The notes: generated from the sequence alone by a model not told the origin. DNA of 64,000 nt from Erythrobacter sp. YJ-T3-07 (GCF_015999305.1 NZ_JAEAGP010000001.1:2232001-2296000); one strand, 5' to 3'; positions 31,510 to 41,670 are shown, numbered from the stretch's first letter. A program made the numbers and translations.

Positions 31510-34473
31510 CTAGAACTTGATCATCGCGCTGACGAAGAAGTCGCGGCCAAGCACGTCGTAGGTGCTCGGGTAGGTGTTCGCCTGTTCCTGGTTGTCGCCA
31601 AGCAGGAGGCTGTTCGGACGGTTGGTCACGATGCCGTTGGCGTCGAACAGCGGCGTGCCCGGCAGGGTGTCGAACAGGTTGTTCACACCCAGGGTCAGGG
31701 TCAGCGCTTCGCTCGCCGCGTAGGAGAACGTGAGGTCCATCAGATCGTACGCGTCGATCTTCTCGATCCCGTTGTAATCGGTGTAGTCACGGCTGTCGTC
31801 GTCATCGGTGACCGAACCGACATGACGCCAGCGAACCGAAGTGGTGAACGGTCCATCGATGAACGATGCACGGCTGGTCCACTTGAACTCAGGCGTCGGC
31901 TCGCCACAGGTCGCGCCGAAGCGGCCCGCACATTCGTTGACGAAGTCGAAGTCCTGCACCGGGTACTTGTTGCTCTTCTCGGTCCAGGTGCCGAGGAAGG
32001 AGAGCTGCAGACGCTGCTCACCCGTATCGGTGAAGAGCGAGAACGGGAGGGTCGTCCCGTAAGCCACCTGGAAGTCGATGCCCGAAACTTCGAAGGAGGC
32101 AACGTTGTCCTGCAGAAGCAGCGGCGGGTTGGCGGTGGTGATCGCACCATTGCCCTGACGGCTGCCGACGATTGCCTGACAGTACTCGCTGTTGATGTCC
32201 TGCACGACGTTGTAGCACAGGTTCAGCGTGTTGTTCAGACCGCCGCCGAAGGTATCGATCGCGTCCTTGATCTTGAAGCTGAAGTAGTCAGCCGTGATCG
32301 ACAGACCCGGAATGAACCGCGGCTGCAGTGCCACACCGAAGGTGTAGCTGTCCGACGTTTCCTCGGTCAGGTTCGCGAAACCACCCAGGATCGCAGGAAC
32401 CTGCGTATCCGGACGGATGGTCGGGTCACCTACGCTGCCCGGAGCGACACCGGTCGCGATGCACAGTGCGTTGATCGTGGCGTCCAGTTCCGCACCCGGA
32501 ACCGCACAGGGGTCGGTCGCACCGGGGAAGTTGATCGCGCTGCCACCGAACAGCTCGCCCACGTTCGGGGCGCGAACCGCACGCTGGTACTGGGCACGCA
32601 GCTTGATGTCCGGGATCGGAGCGAACTCGACGCCACCTGCGTAGGTCCACACGCCACCGATATTGCCGCTTGAATAGTCAGAGTAGCGGGCAGCACCCGA
32701 GATATCGATTGCTGCGCTACCGAAGCGGATCGGGATGGCCAGCTCGGCGAACAGCTCGCGCACATCGTAGCTGCCATCCGTCGGCTCACCAGCGTTGAAG
32801 CCGATGACATCGCCCGAAGCGAGTGCAGTGTCCGGAATGAACTGCGCGGCAACCTTGCGGTATTCGCCACCGAACGCGAAGCCGACCGGATCGGACGCTT
32901 CGGTGATCGCGAAGTCGCCGAACGTACCCGAGATCACTGCAGTCGCGACCTGGAGCGACGAAATATCGCCGTTCTGGGCCTGGATCGTGATTGCATCGAC
33001 CATTTCCGGCGTCAGCGTGCCGGGGCCGAAGATGTTGATCGGGGTGCCCGTGCCGTCGAGGCCTGCCTGGAACAGCGAGCGCGAGATGTTGCCCTGCTGG
33101 ATGTTGGCGTTCCGGGTACGCGAGTACATGTAGTACGCGTCGTAGTTCAGGTATTCGCCGATCGGGCCGGTGATCCCGCCGACCAGACGGAACGCGTTAC
33201 GCTCGTCGAGGTTCTGACGCAGGCCGGTTTCGGTGATACGACGCTGAACATAGAGGTTCACCACGCCCGGATCGTCGGCAACGCCGTCGGTGGCGTTCTG
33301 CGCGGTTTCCGCCGCGTCGATCGCCTGCAGCTGCGCAAGGTCGCCAGCCACCAGGAACGGTGCGACGGTTGCGAGATCGACGTTGAAGCTGCCCGTCACC
33401 GGGGTCGCAGCCAGTGCGGCCTGGACCTGGTTGTTGACGTAGGAAACTTCGGCATAGGCACGGTGACCGCCGCCCAGTTCGTAATCGGCATAGCCACCGA
33501 TGAGGTAACGTTCCTGCGGAAGCTGCAGGTAGTTGACCGGTGCGTAGTTATAGAGATCGCCTGCCCGGCGACGGAAGTCGCCCGCAGTGTCGAACACGAC
33601 GCCCGTGCCGAAACCGTTGGTGCCCGCAGCGCCGAACTCGGTGCCGGCGGGAAGGCCGGTATTTTCCTGCGCACCGCCAAGGTAGCGGAGCACGCCGCTG
33701 GGCAGCGTCGAGGAACCAAACTGCTGGAGATCCGAATCATCGGTTTCACCGCCGAGGGCGTAGTTCGAGAATTCGCGGTCACCCTGGAAGATCGAATCGC
33801 GCTTGTAGTACTCGGCATAGACCGTCGCACTGCCGCGACCATCGGCGAATTCACTGCCGATCGCGCCGTGGATTTCATAGCGGGCACCGTCGCCACGCTC
33901 GGTCAGCGAGTACTGGCCGCCGATTTCGACGCCCTGCACATCCTTGAGGCGGAAGTTGACGACCCCGGCAATCGCGTCCGAACCGTAAACGGCCGAAGCA
34001 CCGCCGGTCACAACGTCGACCGATTCAAGCAGGAACTGCGGAATGGTGTTGAGGTCGACGACCTGCGCGGTGTTGTAGAACATCCAGCGACGGCCATTGA
34101 CCAGCACCAGCGTACGCGCCGCACCGAGACCGCGAAGGTTCAGCGTCGCGGTGCCATCGCCCGGGTTGTTCGAGAACGAGGTCGTGCCCGGCACGACCTG
34201 CGGCAGGGTATTGATCACGCTTTCCACGTTGACCGAACCCGACAGTTCGAACTCTTCCGAGTTCACGACCGCGACCGGCGCCGCGGTTTCGAGGTCGCGA
34301 CGTGCGATGCGCGAACCGGTGACGACGATCAGCTCGCCGCCCTCGGGCTCTGCAGCACCGGGCTCTACCGCGGGCTCGTCCGGGGTGCCCTGCGCCATGA
34401 CAGGCGTGGCGAACATTGCGCCGGCCATCACGGTCCCAGCAAGCAAGGCCGCCTTGTTAAAACGGTTGGTCAT
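31510..34473 (-). CDS. TonB-dependent outer-membrane receptor 1
   Basis: TonB-dependent receptors import scarce nutrients through a 22-strand barrel gated by a plug. The start at 34473 (MTNRFNKAALL) follows AAGGGGA at 7-nt spacing and is better than the in-frame 34488; the product is 987 residues. There is a signal peptide (to PVMAQ) and a plug domain beginning ELIVVTGSRIARRDLETAAPVAVV with LRGLGAARTLVLVNGRRW and GGASAVYGSDAIAGVVNFRL. The barrel ends in the expected aromatic residue (SAMIKF). It resembles the large sphingomonad receptors for plant or polymer-derived compounds; the ligand cannot be told. Confidence 0.93.
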   Translation of the reverse strand: MTNRFNKAALLAGTVMAGAMFATPVMAQGTPDEPAVEPGAAEPEGGELIVVTGSRIARRDLETAAPVAVVNSEEFELSGSVNVESVINTLPQVVPGTTSFSNNPGDGTATLNLRGLGAARTLVLVNGRRWMFYNTAQVVDLNTIPQFLLESVDVVTGGASAVYGSDAIAGVVNFRLKDVQGVEIGGQYSLTERGDGARYEIHGAIGSEFADGRGSATVYAEYYKRDSIFQGDREFSNYALGGETDDSDLQQFGSSTLPSGVLRYLGGAQENTGLPAGTEFGAAGTNGFGTGVVFDTAGDFRRRAGDLYNYAPVNYLQLPQERYLIGGYADYELGGGHRAYAEVSYVNNQVQAALAATPVTGSFNVDLATVAPFLVAGDLAQLQAIDAAETAQNATDGVADDPGVVNLYVQRRITETGLRQNLDERNAFRLVGGITGPIGEYLNYDAYYMYSRTRNANIQQGNISRSLFQAGLDGTGTPINIFGPGTLTPEMVDAITIQAQNGDISSLQVATAVISGTFGDFAITEASDPVGFAFGGEYRKVAAQFIPDTALASGDVIGFNAGEPTDGSYDVRELFAELAIPIRFGSAAIDISGAARYSDYSSGNIGGVWTYAGGVEFAPIPDIKLRAQYQRAVRAPNVGELFGGSAINFPGATDPCAVPGAELDATINALCIATGVAPGSVGDPTIRPDTQVPAILGGFANLTEETSDSYTFGVALQPRFIPGLSITADYFSFKIKDAIDTFGGGLNNTLNLCYNVVQDINSEYCQAIVGSRQGNGAITTANPPLLLQDNVASFEVSGIDFQVAYGTTLPFSLFTDTGEQRLQLSFLGTWTEKSNKYPVQDFDFVNECAGRFGATCGEPTPEFKWTSRASFIDGPFTTSVRWRHVGSVTDDDDSRDYTDYNGIEKIDAYDLMDLTFSYAASEALTLTLGVNNLFDTLPGTPLFDANGIVTNRPNSLLLGDNQEQANTYPSTYDVLGRDFFVSAMIKF

Positions 34474-34544
34474 TGAAGTCCCCTTCATAGGAATGCGCCC
34501 AAAAAGCGCACAAATTTCTCGGACATCGTTTCCGATTGGCCAAG

Positions 34545-34573
34545 CTCTAAGTCACCGGATGGCCTGCTTTCAA
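34545..34573 (-). promoter_or_regulatory. candidate promoter of TonB-dependent receptor 1
   Basis: On the reverse strand TTGAAA (34573-34568) and TTAGAG (34550-34545) are 17 nt apart, 72 nt upstream of the start at 34473. The match to the sigma-70 consensus is moderate. Confidence 0.35.
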
Positions 34574-34696
34574 TAAGGACAGCGCCCGAACCGGCCCGGA
34601 GAGCATGATCCTGTGACTTTTCGGTGACAGTTTCGCGGTCGACACGTCGTGCTACGGAGCTCACGGAAATAGCAACAAAGAGGCTTTCGCAGACCC

Positions 34697-35221
34697 ATGA
34701 CCGGACCGAAAATTTCCGTCGCCGCAGCAGCCCTCTCGATTGTGCTCGCGACCCTCGCCGCCCCGGCCCAGGCGCAGGAGGATTCGCCCGGCTACCTCGA
34801 TCGGCTTGCAACCTGCCGTGCGATCGAGGATTCCGAGGCACGCCTCGCCTGCTACGACCGCGAGGTCGGCGCGGTCGTCGCCGCCAGCGAGCAGGGAGAA
34901 GTCCGCCTGGTCGATCGCGAGGAAGTGCGCCAGACGAAACGCAAGCTGTTCGGATTTGCCATCCCCAAGGGCCTCTTCGGCGGCGACGACAATGACGAGA
35001 TGGACCTGCTGGAGACGACCATCACCCGCGTCGCACCTTATGGCCGTGGCGGCTACACGATCACCACCGAAGAAGGTTCGGTGTGGCAGATCTCCAACCC
35101 CCCGATGCGCTTCGCCCCGCCCAAGAGCGGGCAGTCCGTGGTGTTCAAGCGAGCAGCGCTCGGCTCCTTCTTTATCCGCATCAACGGTCAGCTCGGGGTA
35201 AAGGGCATCCGGGTCGAATAG
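34697..35221 (+). CDS. small exported protein with a C...RLACYD motif
   Basis: The 174-residue product has a signal peptide ending APAQA (about 25), so it is periplasmic. The mature N-terminus has LATCRAIEDSEARLACYDREV, a two-cysteine motif seen at the start of several otherwise different proteobacterial periplasmic proteins (for example VasI-like). The C-terminal half (GYTITTEEGSVWQISNPPMRFAPPKSGQSVVFKRAALGSFFIRING) looks like a small beta barrel. It is divergent from receptor 1 and precedes receptor 2 by 271 nt. The function is unknown. Confidence 0.75.
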   Translation: MTGPKISVAAAALSIVLATLAAPAQAQEDSPGYLDRLATCRAIEDSEARLACYDREVGAVVAASEQGEVRLVDREEVRQTKRKLFGFAIPKGLFGGDDNDEMDLLETTITRVAPYGRGGYTITTEEGSVWQISNPPMRFAPPKSGQSVVFKRAALGSFFIRINGQLGVKGIRVE

Positions 35222-35315
35222 GGGCTGCGCGCGGGCACCAGAACCGCCTGACGAGCGCGACGCAAGACGCGTCACCCCGCCCGGGAGGAGGGTCTGTCAT
35301 CGAGCCGACTTGGCA

Positions 35316-35335
35316 ATGTTGCGAAAGTGCAACAT
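35316..35335. promoter_or_regulatory. inverted repeat upstream of TonB-dependent receptor 2
   Basis: A perfect 7-bp inverted repeat ATGTTGC/GCAACAT with a 6-nt loop lies 157 nt upstream of the receptor start. There is no T run after it, so an operator or leader hairpin is more likely than a terminator. Confidence 0.35.
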
Positions 35336-35492
35336 GGGCCGACAAAGCCTCTCTCGTCCCAGCTTTTCGATTGCACCAACGCCCCCCCTTCAGCATGGCC
35401 ACAAGTCACAAAAACGGGGTCACCTGCTTTTGGAAGTTTGCGCAACTCATTTCGCCGGGTCGCAGCCGGCTCTTTCTTGGGGGAAAGATTAG

Positions 35493-38400
35493 ATGAAAAC
35501 CAGTTACTCCACCGTCGCTCGTTGTCGGGGGGCGCTTTTTGCGACCGCCGGCGTGGCGGCAATTGCCTTTGGCGCACCTGCGTTCGCGCAGGATGACGGC
35601 GCCGCCGATGTCGACTGCGTCGATGCCAACGACAACGGCACCTGTGACGCCGACGAAACGCCGGCCGGCGCCAATGCCGCTGCCGACAACGTGATCACGG
35701 TCACCGGCTCGCGCATCCGTCGCGACGAGTACTCGACGCTCGAGCCGATCACGGTTGTGACCGCCGAGGAAATCACCCAGTCCGGCTTCAACAGCGCGGC
35801 CGATGCTCTGCAGAGCACCGAAGTCACGCAGGGCTCGGGCCAGATCAACAACTACTACGGCGGCTTCGTCACCGACGGCGGCACCGGCGCGAACACGCTC
35901 GGCCTGCGCGGCCTCGGCCCGGCACGTACGCTCGTGCTGCTCAACGGCCGTCGCCTTTCGCCGGCCGGTACGCGCGGTTCGGTCCTCGCGACCGACCTTA
36001 ACGTCCTGCCGACCGCGATCGTCGAGCGGATCGAAATCCTGAAGGCCGGTGCGTCTTCGGTTTACGGTTCCGACGCGATTGCCGGGGTGGTCAACATCAT
36101 CACCGACAGCGACTTCGAAGGTCTGAACCTCGACGCGCAGATCAACGTGCCGCAGATCGGCGCGGGCGTCGACAAGCGCATTGCAGCCACCTTCGGCTTC
36201 GGCACCGATCGCCTGAACGTGATCGGCTCGGTCGAATACCGCAAGCGTAACGGCGTGCGCCTGAACGATGTGGACTTCACCAGCTGCCCGATTCCCGGCA
36301 ACCTCGATGGCGAAGGTTCGGAATTCGGCTCGGGCGATCCGTACCCCGTCGGTGATCCGCGCAACTGCTTCACCATCGACAATGGCGGCGTGACGATCAA
36401 CACGATCGGCACCGGCCGTCGCACCGGTCTGGACCGCGACACCGGCGCGCTTGGCAGCTTCACGCGCTTCGTGCCCGCTCCGGGCCAGGGCGGCGGTGCG
36501 ACCCCGGGTTACCTCGGTGTCGGCCTCTACAACCGCGACAGCTTCGATCCGGAAAGCCAGAAAGAATATCTGATCACGCCGGTCGAAACCTACACCGGTT
36601 ACCTGTCGGCCAACTACGAGCTGGGCGCGCTTGGCAATGCCGAGCTGTACGGCGAAGTCCTGATCAGCCGCCGCAAGTCGTCCTCGCCGCTGTATCGCCA
36701 GCTTTCGCTGGACTACACCGTGGCGATGATCACCGACGCGAACGGCGATCCGATTGCCTTCGACACGACCGAGCGTAACCCGCTCGTGCCCGCGTTCCTG
36801 CAGAACTCTCTGCTCGGCTACCCGAACGACACGACCGGTGGTGACTTCCTGGGCGTTCGCGCGTTCGTCGGCTTCGGTCTGACCGAGTCGAGCCAGCAGG
36901 TCGACTACATCCGCGCAGGCGGCGGTCTCCGTGGTGACTTCGTGTTCCCCGGCTGGCGCTACGATGCCTATGTCGGCAAGTCGTGGACCGATGGCCGCTA
37001 CGAGATCGAGTCCTTCCTCACGGACCGGATCGCGAACTCGATGCAGGTCGAAGTCAACAGCGATGGCGAAATCGTCTGTCAGAACCTTGCGACCAACCCG
37101 GGTTGCGTTGCGGCTCCGCCGCTCAACGCAGCGACCGTCGGTGGCGATCTGCCGCAGGCCTATCGCGACTACATCCTTGAGAACACCGTCGGGACCAACA
37201 TCTTCCGCGAAACCACCGTCGCGGGTAGCATCGACGGCCCGATCTTCACCCTCCCGGGTGGCGATGCCCAGCTTGCTCTGGGTGCGGAATATCGCGATCA
37301 GCGGATCGACGACACGCCCGACCAGAATGCCATCAACGGCAACCTGCTCGGCCTGACCTCGTCGCTGCCCACCCGCGGCACCGACAGCGTCAAGGAAGTG
37401 TTCGGCGAAATCTTCCTGCCGCTGCTGGCCAATCGTCCCGGCTTCGAGAATCTGGTTCTCAACGCCTCGGTTCGCTACACGGACTACAAGTCCTACGGCA
37501 GCGACACGACCTACAAGATCGCCGGTGAATGGGAATTCTTCCCCGGCTTCGGTATCCGCGGTAGCTACGGCACCTCCTTCCGTGCCCCGGCACTGGCGGA
37601 GCAGTTCCTGGGTGCGACCAGCGGCTTCCTGGCTTCGGGTACCGACCCGTGCGACAGCGACAACTTCCCGGCTGATCCGGCGGACTACACGCCGAACGAT
37701 ACCCTTACGGCGACGAACTGCGCCGCGGTTGGCCTGGACGTGACGACCTTCACGCAGACGAGCAGCGTTACCACGCTGAGCGTTGGCGGGGCGAACTTCG
37801 GCCTCGAAGCCGAAACTTCGACCAACTGGTCGGTCGGTGCGGTCGTTCAGCCGTCCATCCCGGGTCCGCTCGATATCAGCCTGGCGCTGGATTACTTCGA
37901 CATCCAGGTCGACAACGGCGTTGCCCAGCTCGGTGCGGGGACCATCCTCAACCGCTGCTACGGCGATACCGCGTTCGACCCGAATGCCGGCTTCTGCCGC
38001 TTCGTCGATCGTGATGCCAACAACCAGCTGACCGTCAACAACGGCTACGTGAACCTCTCGACCGATATCGTGAAGGGTTACGAGTTCAACGGCCGCCTCG
38101 CGACGGACATTCTGGACGGCCGTTTCGTCCTGAATGCGAACGTGACGAAGTACACCGAGCAGTCCTCGCGTCTGTTCCCCGAAGAGTTCCTCACGGACGC
38201 CAACGGGACCTACGTGACTCCGGATTGGGTCGGGTCGTTCGACGCCACCTACCGGAACGGTCCGTGGACCTTCCGTTATGGCATGAACTGGATCGACGGA
38301 AGCAGCGGTACCTACGAGTACTTCGCGTTCGACGAACAGACCGGCGAAGTGGACGAAGCGCTGGCTCAGGCCTATCGCGACGCCTACCTGCTGGAAGTTC

Positions 38401-38600
38401 CCGATTACTTCCTCCACAGCGCCTCGCTGCAGTTCAACGTCGAAGACAACTTCGAACTGACCGTGGGTGTGCGGAACATCTTCGACACGGCACCGCCGAA
38501 GATCTCTGCCGCTGTGACCGTGCTGGGTAACGCACCGCTCTACTCGGGCTTCGACTACTACGGTCGTACGTTCTTCGTGAACACGACCTTCGACTTCTAG
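35493..38600 (+). CDS. TonB-dependent outer-membrane receptor 2 with an N-terminal EF-hand-like loop
   Basis: The 1035-residue receptor starts at 35493 after GGGGGAAAG. The signal peptide ends APAFAQ (about 33). Between it and the plug is a 12-residue segment that fits an EF-hand calcium loop, DANDNGTCDADE (44-55). Oxygen ligands are at positions 1, 3, 5, 9 and 12, Gly is at 6, and cysteines flank or lie in it (42, 51). The plug follows: NVITVTGSRIRRDEYSTLEP, LRGLGPARTLVLLNGRRLS, KAGASSVYGSDAIAGVVNI. The barrel ends FFVNTTFDF, the correct C-terminal Phe. The ligand is unknown. Confidence 0.93.
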   Translation: MKTSYSTVARCRGALFATAGVAAIAFGAPAFAQDDGAADVDCVDANDNGTCDADETPAGANAAADNVITVTGSRIRRDEYSTLEPITVVTAEEITQSGFNSAADALQSTEVTQGSGQINNYYGGFVTDGGTGANTLGLRGLGPARTLVLLNGRRLSPAGTRGSVLATDLNVLPTAIVERIEILKAGASSVYGSDAIAGVVNIITDSDFEGLNLDAQINVPQIGAGVDKRIAATFGFGTDRLNVIGSVEYRKRNGVRLNDVDFTSCPIPGNLDGEGSEFGSGDPYPVGDPRNCFTIDNGGVTINTIGTGRRTGLDRDTGALGSFTRFVPAPGQGGGATPGYLGVGLYNRDSFDPESQKEYLITPVETYTGYLSANYELGALGNAELYGEVLISRRKSSSPLYRQLSLDYTVAMITDANGDPIAFDTTERNPLVPAFLQNSLLGYPNDTTGGDFLGVRAFVGFGLTESSQQVDYIRAGGGLRGDFVFPGWRYDAYVGKSWTDGRYEIESFLTDRIANSMQVEVNSDGEIVCQNLATNPGCVAAPPLNAATVGGDLPQAYRDYILENTVGTNIFRETTVAGSIDGPIFTLPGGDAQLALGAEYRDQRIDDTPDQNAINGNLLGLTSSLPTRGTDSVKEVFGEIFLPLLANRPGFENLVLNASVRYTDYKSYGSDTTYKIAGEWEFFPGFGIRGSYGTSFRAPALAEQFLGATSGFLASGTDPCDSDNFPADPADYTPNDTLTATNCAAVGLDVTTFTQTSSVTTLSVGGANFGLEAETSTNWSVGAVVQPSIPGPLDISLALDYFDIQVDNGVAQLGAGTILNRCYGDTAFDPNAGFCRFVDRDANNQLTVNNGYVNLSTDIVKGYEFNGRLATDILDGRFVLNANVTKYTEQSSRLFPEEFLTDANGTYVTPDWVGSFDATYRNGPWTFRYGMNWIDGSSGTYEYFAFDEQTGEVDEALAQAYRDAYLLEVPDYFLHSASLQFNVEDNFELTVGVRNIFDTAPPKISAAVTVLGNAPLYSGFDYYGRTFFVNTTFDF

Positions 38601-38621
38601 GAAGCTCGAAACCGAAACGAG

Positions 38622-38650
38622 AAAGGCCCCGGGAAACCGGGGCCTTTTTT
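38622..38650 (+). terminator. Rho-independent terminator of receptor 2
   Basis: The 11-bp stem AAAGGCCCCGG/CCGGGGCCTTT with loop GAAA is followed by a T run, 21 nt after the stop. Confidence 0.88.
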
Positions 38651-38923
38651 GTTGCATGGCGGAAATGTGGAGGCGGAGCGGAGTGTGCGGCGGATCGCGC
38701 ATGTAACCTCAGGTCGGAGACGACCGTCCGATCGCAAGCCACACGACAGGAACCGTGAGCACGCAGGGATAAGGCGACCTGCCGCATGAACGGAGCAGGG
38801 CCCTTGGTTCTTGTGGCCTTGGCAGGAAGGCGCGCGCCCGCAGGATCGCGCGTGGGCACGATCAGGCCCAGCGCCGTCCAAATACGACGGAGACGGAAGA
38901 CGCCTGCGGATCTATTGCTGCAG

Positions 38924-38952
38924 CAGCGCCCGCACCTTTTGGGCGGGCGCTG
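38924..38952 (-). terminator. hairpin downstream of clpB
   Basis: A perfect 10-bp stem CAGCGCCCGC/GCGGGCGCTG with a 9-nt loop lies 18 nt beyond the clpB stop. On the reverse strand no T run follows, so it may act with Rho or protect the 3' end. Confidence 0.4.
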
Positions 38953-38970
38953 CCGTATGGCGAATCTCGC

Positions 38971-41550
38971 TCAGCTCACCGTGATCGACAGCTGGCCGTC
39001 ACCCTCGTCGATCCTGACCGTGCTGCCATCGGGAATGTCGCCCTGCAGCAGCCGCTCGGCGAGCGGGTCCTGTACGTAGCGCTGCACCGCGCGCTTGAGC
39101 GGACGCGCGCCGTAGACCGGATCATATCCGACCCGCCCCAGCCAGCGCTTGGCCGCATCGGTCAGCTCCAGCTCGATCTTGCGGTCGGCGAGCAGCTTCT
39201 GCACGCGCGCGACCTGCAGCTCGACGATCGGCGCCATGTCCGCCTGGCTCAGGCGATGGAACAGGATGATCTCGTCCAGCCGGTTGAGGAATTCGGGGCG
39301 GAAATGCCCGCGCACCACGTCCATCACCTGCGGCTCGACATCGCTCACCTGCTGGTCGTCGGTCATGTTCGACAGGTACTGGCTGCCGAGGTTCGAGGTC
39401 AGGATGATCAGCGTGTTGGAGAAGTCCACCACCCTGCCCTGCCCGTCGGTCAGGCGGCCATCGTCAAGCACCTGCAGCAGCACGTTGAAGACGTCGGAGT
39501 GCGCCTTCTCGACCTCGTCGAACAGCACGACCTGATAAGGCCTGCGCCGCACGCTTTCGGTCAGCACGCCGCCTTCTTCATAGCCGACATAGCCCGGGGG
39601 CGCGCCGATCAGCCGCGCGACCGCGTGCTTCTCCATGAATTCGCTCATGTCGATGCGGACCATCGCGTTGTCGTCGTCGAACAGGAACTGCGCCAGCGCC
39701 TTGGTCAGCTCGGTCTTGCCGACGCCGGTCGGGCCGAGGAACAGGAAGCTGCCAAGCGGGCGGCCCGGGTCTTTCAGCCCCGCACGCGCGCGGCGCACGG
39801 CCTTGGACACCGCCTCGACCGCAGCCCGCTGGCCGATCACCCGCTTGCCCAGCACTTCTTCCATCTTGAGCAGCTTCTCGCGCTCGCCTTCGAGCATCCG
39901 GTCGACCGGGATGCCGGTCCAGCGCGCGACGACGCCGGCAATATCCTCTTCGGTCACTTCCTCGCGCAGCAGCGCGTTGGTGGTGTGGCCCTGCGCTTCC
40001 TTGAGCTTGTTCTCAAGCTCCGGGATGCGCCCGTATTGCAGCTCGCCCGCCTTCGCGAGGTCGCCCGCCCGCTGCGCCTGCTCCAGCTCCAGGCGTGCGG
40101 CGTCGAGGTCTTCCTTGATCCGCGCCTCGGCATGGATCTTGTCGCGCTCGCCCTGCCAGCGCGTGGTCAGTTCGGAAGACCGCTGTTCCAGATTGGCGAG
40201 GTCTTCGCGCAGGTGTTCGAGCCGTTCCTTGCTGGCATCGTCAGTTTCCTTGGCGAGCGCCTGTTCCTCGATCTTGAGCTGGATGATCCGCCGGTCGAGC
40301 CCTTCGATCTCCTCAGGCTTGCTCTCCACCTCCATGCGAATGCGCGAAGCCGCCTCGTCCATCAGGTCGATTGCCTTGTCGGGCAGGAAGCGGTTCTGGA
40401 TATAGCGGTTGGAAAGTTGCGCGGCGGCGACGATCGCGCCGTCGGTGATCCGCACGCCGTGGTGCAGCTCGTACTTGTCCTTGATCCCGCGCAGGATGCT
40501 GATCGTATCCTCGACGCTGGGTTCCTCGATATAGACCGGCTGGAAACGCCGTTGCAGCGCCGGGTCTTTCTCGACGTATTTCTGATATTCGTCGAGCGTG
40601 GTCGCGCCGATGCAGTGCAGCTCGCCGCGGCTGAGCGCGGGCTTGAGCAGGTTGGAAGCATCCATGCTGCCTTCAGAGGCCCCTGCCCCGATCAGCGTGT
40701 GCATCTCGTCGATGAACAGGATGATCTGTCCGTCGGAGCCTTTGACTTCGTCGAGCACGGCCTTGAGCCGCTCCTCGAACTCGCCGCGATATTTCGCGCC
40801 CGCGATCAGCGATCCCATGTCGAGCGCCATCAGCGTACGGTTCTTGAGGCTGTCGGGCACGTCGCCATTGGCGATACGCAGCGCGAGGCCTTCGGCAATC
40901 GCTGTCTTGCCGGTGCCGGGCTCGCCGATCAGCGCGGGATTGTTCTTGGTTCGCCGGGCGAGAATCTGCACGGTGCGACGGATTTCCTCGTCGCGGCCGA
41001 TCACGGGATCGAGCTTGCCGTCGCGCGCCGCCTGGGTCAGGTCACGGGCGTATTTCTGCATCGCGTCGTAAGCCTGTTCTGCATTGGCACTGTCGGCGGT
41101 GCGCCCGCCGCGCAGGTCCGCAATCGCGCGCTCCAGCGCCTTGGCATCGACGCCTGCATCGGCGAGCACGCTGCCCGCCTTGCTGTTGGATGCCAGCGCC
41201 AGCGCGACCAGCAGCCGCTCCACGGTGACGAAGCTGTCGCCCGACTTTTCCGCGATCTGCTGCGCCTGGTCGAGCACGCGCACCGAATCATTGTCTAGCC
41301 CCGGGCTCGCCTGCGCGCCGCTGCCGCTGACCGCCGGGATGCGGCCCAGTTCGTCGTCGACGCGCTGTTCGGCCTTCACCGGATCGCCGCCCGCGCGCTG
41401 GACCAGCCCTGCGGCCATCCCCTCGCTATCATCCAGCAGCACCTTGAGGATGTGCAGCGGCGTGATGCGCTGGTGGTTCAGGCGGATTGCGGTGGTCTGC
41501 GCGGACTGGAGAAAGCCTTTCGCGCGGTCGGTAAAGTTTTCGAGGTTCAT
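38971..41550 (-). CDS. clpB: ATP-dependent disaggregase ClpB
   Basis: ClpB is a hexameric AAA+ chaperone that with DnaK resolubilises aggregated protein after heat stress. The start at 41550 ([15 protein letters not shown]) follows AGGGGA and gives 859 residues; the longer frame to 41682 is not supported. In order: Clp N-domain repeats, NBD1 with Walker [10 protein letters not shown] and [12 protein letters not shown], the coiled-coil M domain (about 410-520: [17 protein letters not shown] ... [16 protein letters not shown]), NBD2 with GPTGVGKTE and [11 protein letters not shown]. All ATPase motifs are intact. Confidence 0.98.
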   Translation of the reverse strand: MNLENFTDRAKGFLQSAQTTAIRLNHQRITPLHILKVLLDDSEGMAAGLVQRAGGDPVKAEQRVDDELGRIPAVSGSGAQASPGLDNDSVRVLDQAQQIAEKSGDSFVTVERLLVALALASNSKAGSVLADAGVDAKALERAIADLRGGRTADSANAEQAYDAMQKYARDLTQAARDGKLDPVIGRDEEIRRTVQILARRTKNNPALIGEPGTGKTAIAEGLALRIANGDVPDSLKNRTLMALDMGSLIAGAKYRGEFEERLKAVLDEVKGSDGQIILFIDEMHTLIGAGASEGSMDASNLLKPALSRGELHCIGATTLDEYQKYVEKDPALQRRFQPVYIEEPSVEDTISILRGIKDKYELHHGVRITDGAIVAAAQLSNRYIQNRFLPDKAIDLMDEAASRIRMEVESKPEEIEGLDRRIIQLKIEEQALAKETDDASKERLEHLREDLANLEQRSSELTTRWQGERDKIHAEARIKEDLDAARLELEQAQRAGDLAKAGELQYGRIPELENKLKEAQGHTTNALLREEVTEEDIAGVVARWTGIPVDRMLEGEREKLLKMEEVLGKRVIGQRAAVEAVSKAVRRARAGLKDPGRPLGSFLFLGPTGVGKTELTKALAQFLFDDDNAMVRIDMSEFMEKHAVARLIGAPPGYVGYEEGGVLTESVRRRPYQVVLFDEVEKAHSDVFNVLLQVLDDGRLTDGQGRVVDFSNTLIILTSNLGSQYLSNMTDDQQVSDVEPQVMDVVRGHFRPEFLNRLDEIILFHRLSQADMAPIVELQVARVQKLLADRKIELELTDAAKRWLGRVGYDPVYGARPLKRAVQRYVQDPLAERLLQGDIPDGSTVRIDEGDGQLSITVS

Positions 41551-41614
41551 GTGCGGTCCCCTTTTTCCGTGCCGCCCTGAAATAGTGTTGCCGTCCGGCC
41601 ACGTAAGGGTCTCT

Positions 41615-41628
41615 TGCAAATTTTTGCA
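41615..41628. promoter_or_regulatory. inverted repeat in the clpB-acylase divergent region
   Basis: A perfect TGCAAA-TT-TTTGCA repeat lies 65 nt upstream of clpB and 124 nt upstream of the acylase gene. It has the size of a dimeric regulator site. Nearby on the clpB strand, CTTACG and CTATTT, 16 nt apart, weakly resemble an alphaproteobacterial heat-shock promoter. Confidence 0.3.
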
Positions 41629-41646
41629 TAGTCGATCGACCTCGGA

Positions 41647-41670
41647 GTGTCGTGGCGGGACAAACGACAC
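41647..41670. promoter_or_regulatory. second inverted repeat in the clpB-acylase divergent region
   Basis: A perfect 7-bp repeat GTGTCGT/ACGACAC with a 10-nt spacer lies in the same 201-nt divergent region, closer to the acylase gene. It could be an operator for either gene. Confidence 0.3.

Larger units (their letters stand above)
38601..38970. other. intergenic region between convergent receptor 2 and clpB
   Basis: These 370 nt hold the receptor terminator (38622-38650) and a clpB-side hairpin (38924-38952). In the remaining stretch (about 38653-38920) I see no ORF with a ribosome site and no RNA gene. A small transcript cannot be excluded. Confidence 0.6.

Noticed and set aside
35406..38702. 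1098-codon reverse open frame opposite receptor 2
   Set aside because: Mirror of the receptor codons, with no recognisable motif. The receptor on the forward strand has signal peptide, plug and correct C-terminus.
38653..38920. Small gene between receptor 2 and clpB
   Set aside because: Short open frames exist on both strands, but none has a ribosome site, a start near a promoter, or protein-like composition.
39256..41298. 680-codon forward open frame opposite clpB
   Set aside because: Shadow frame; clpB on the reverse strand has all AAA+ motifs.
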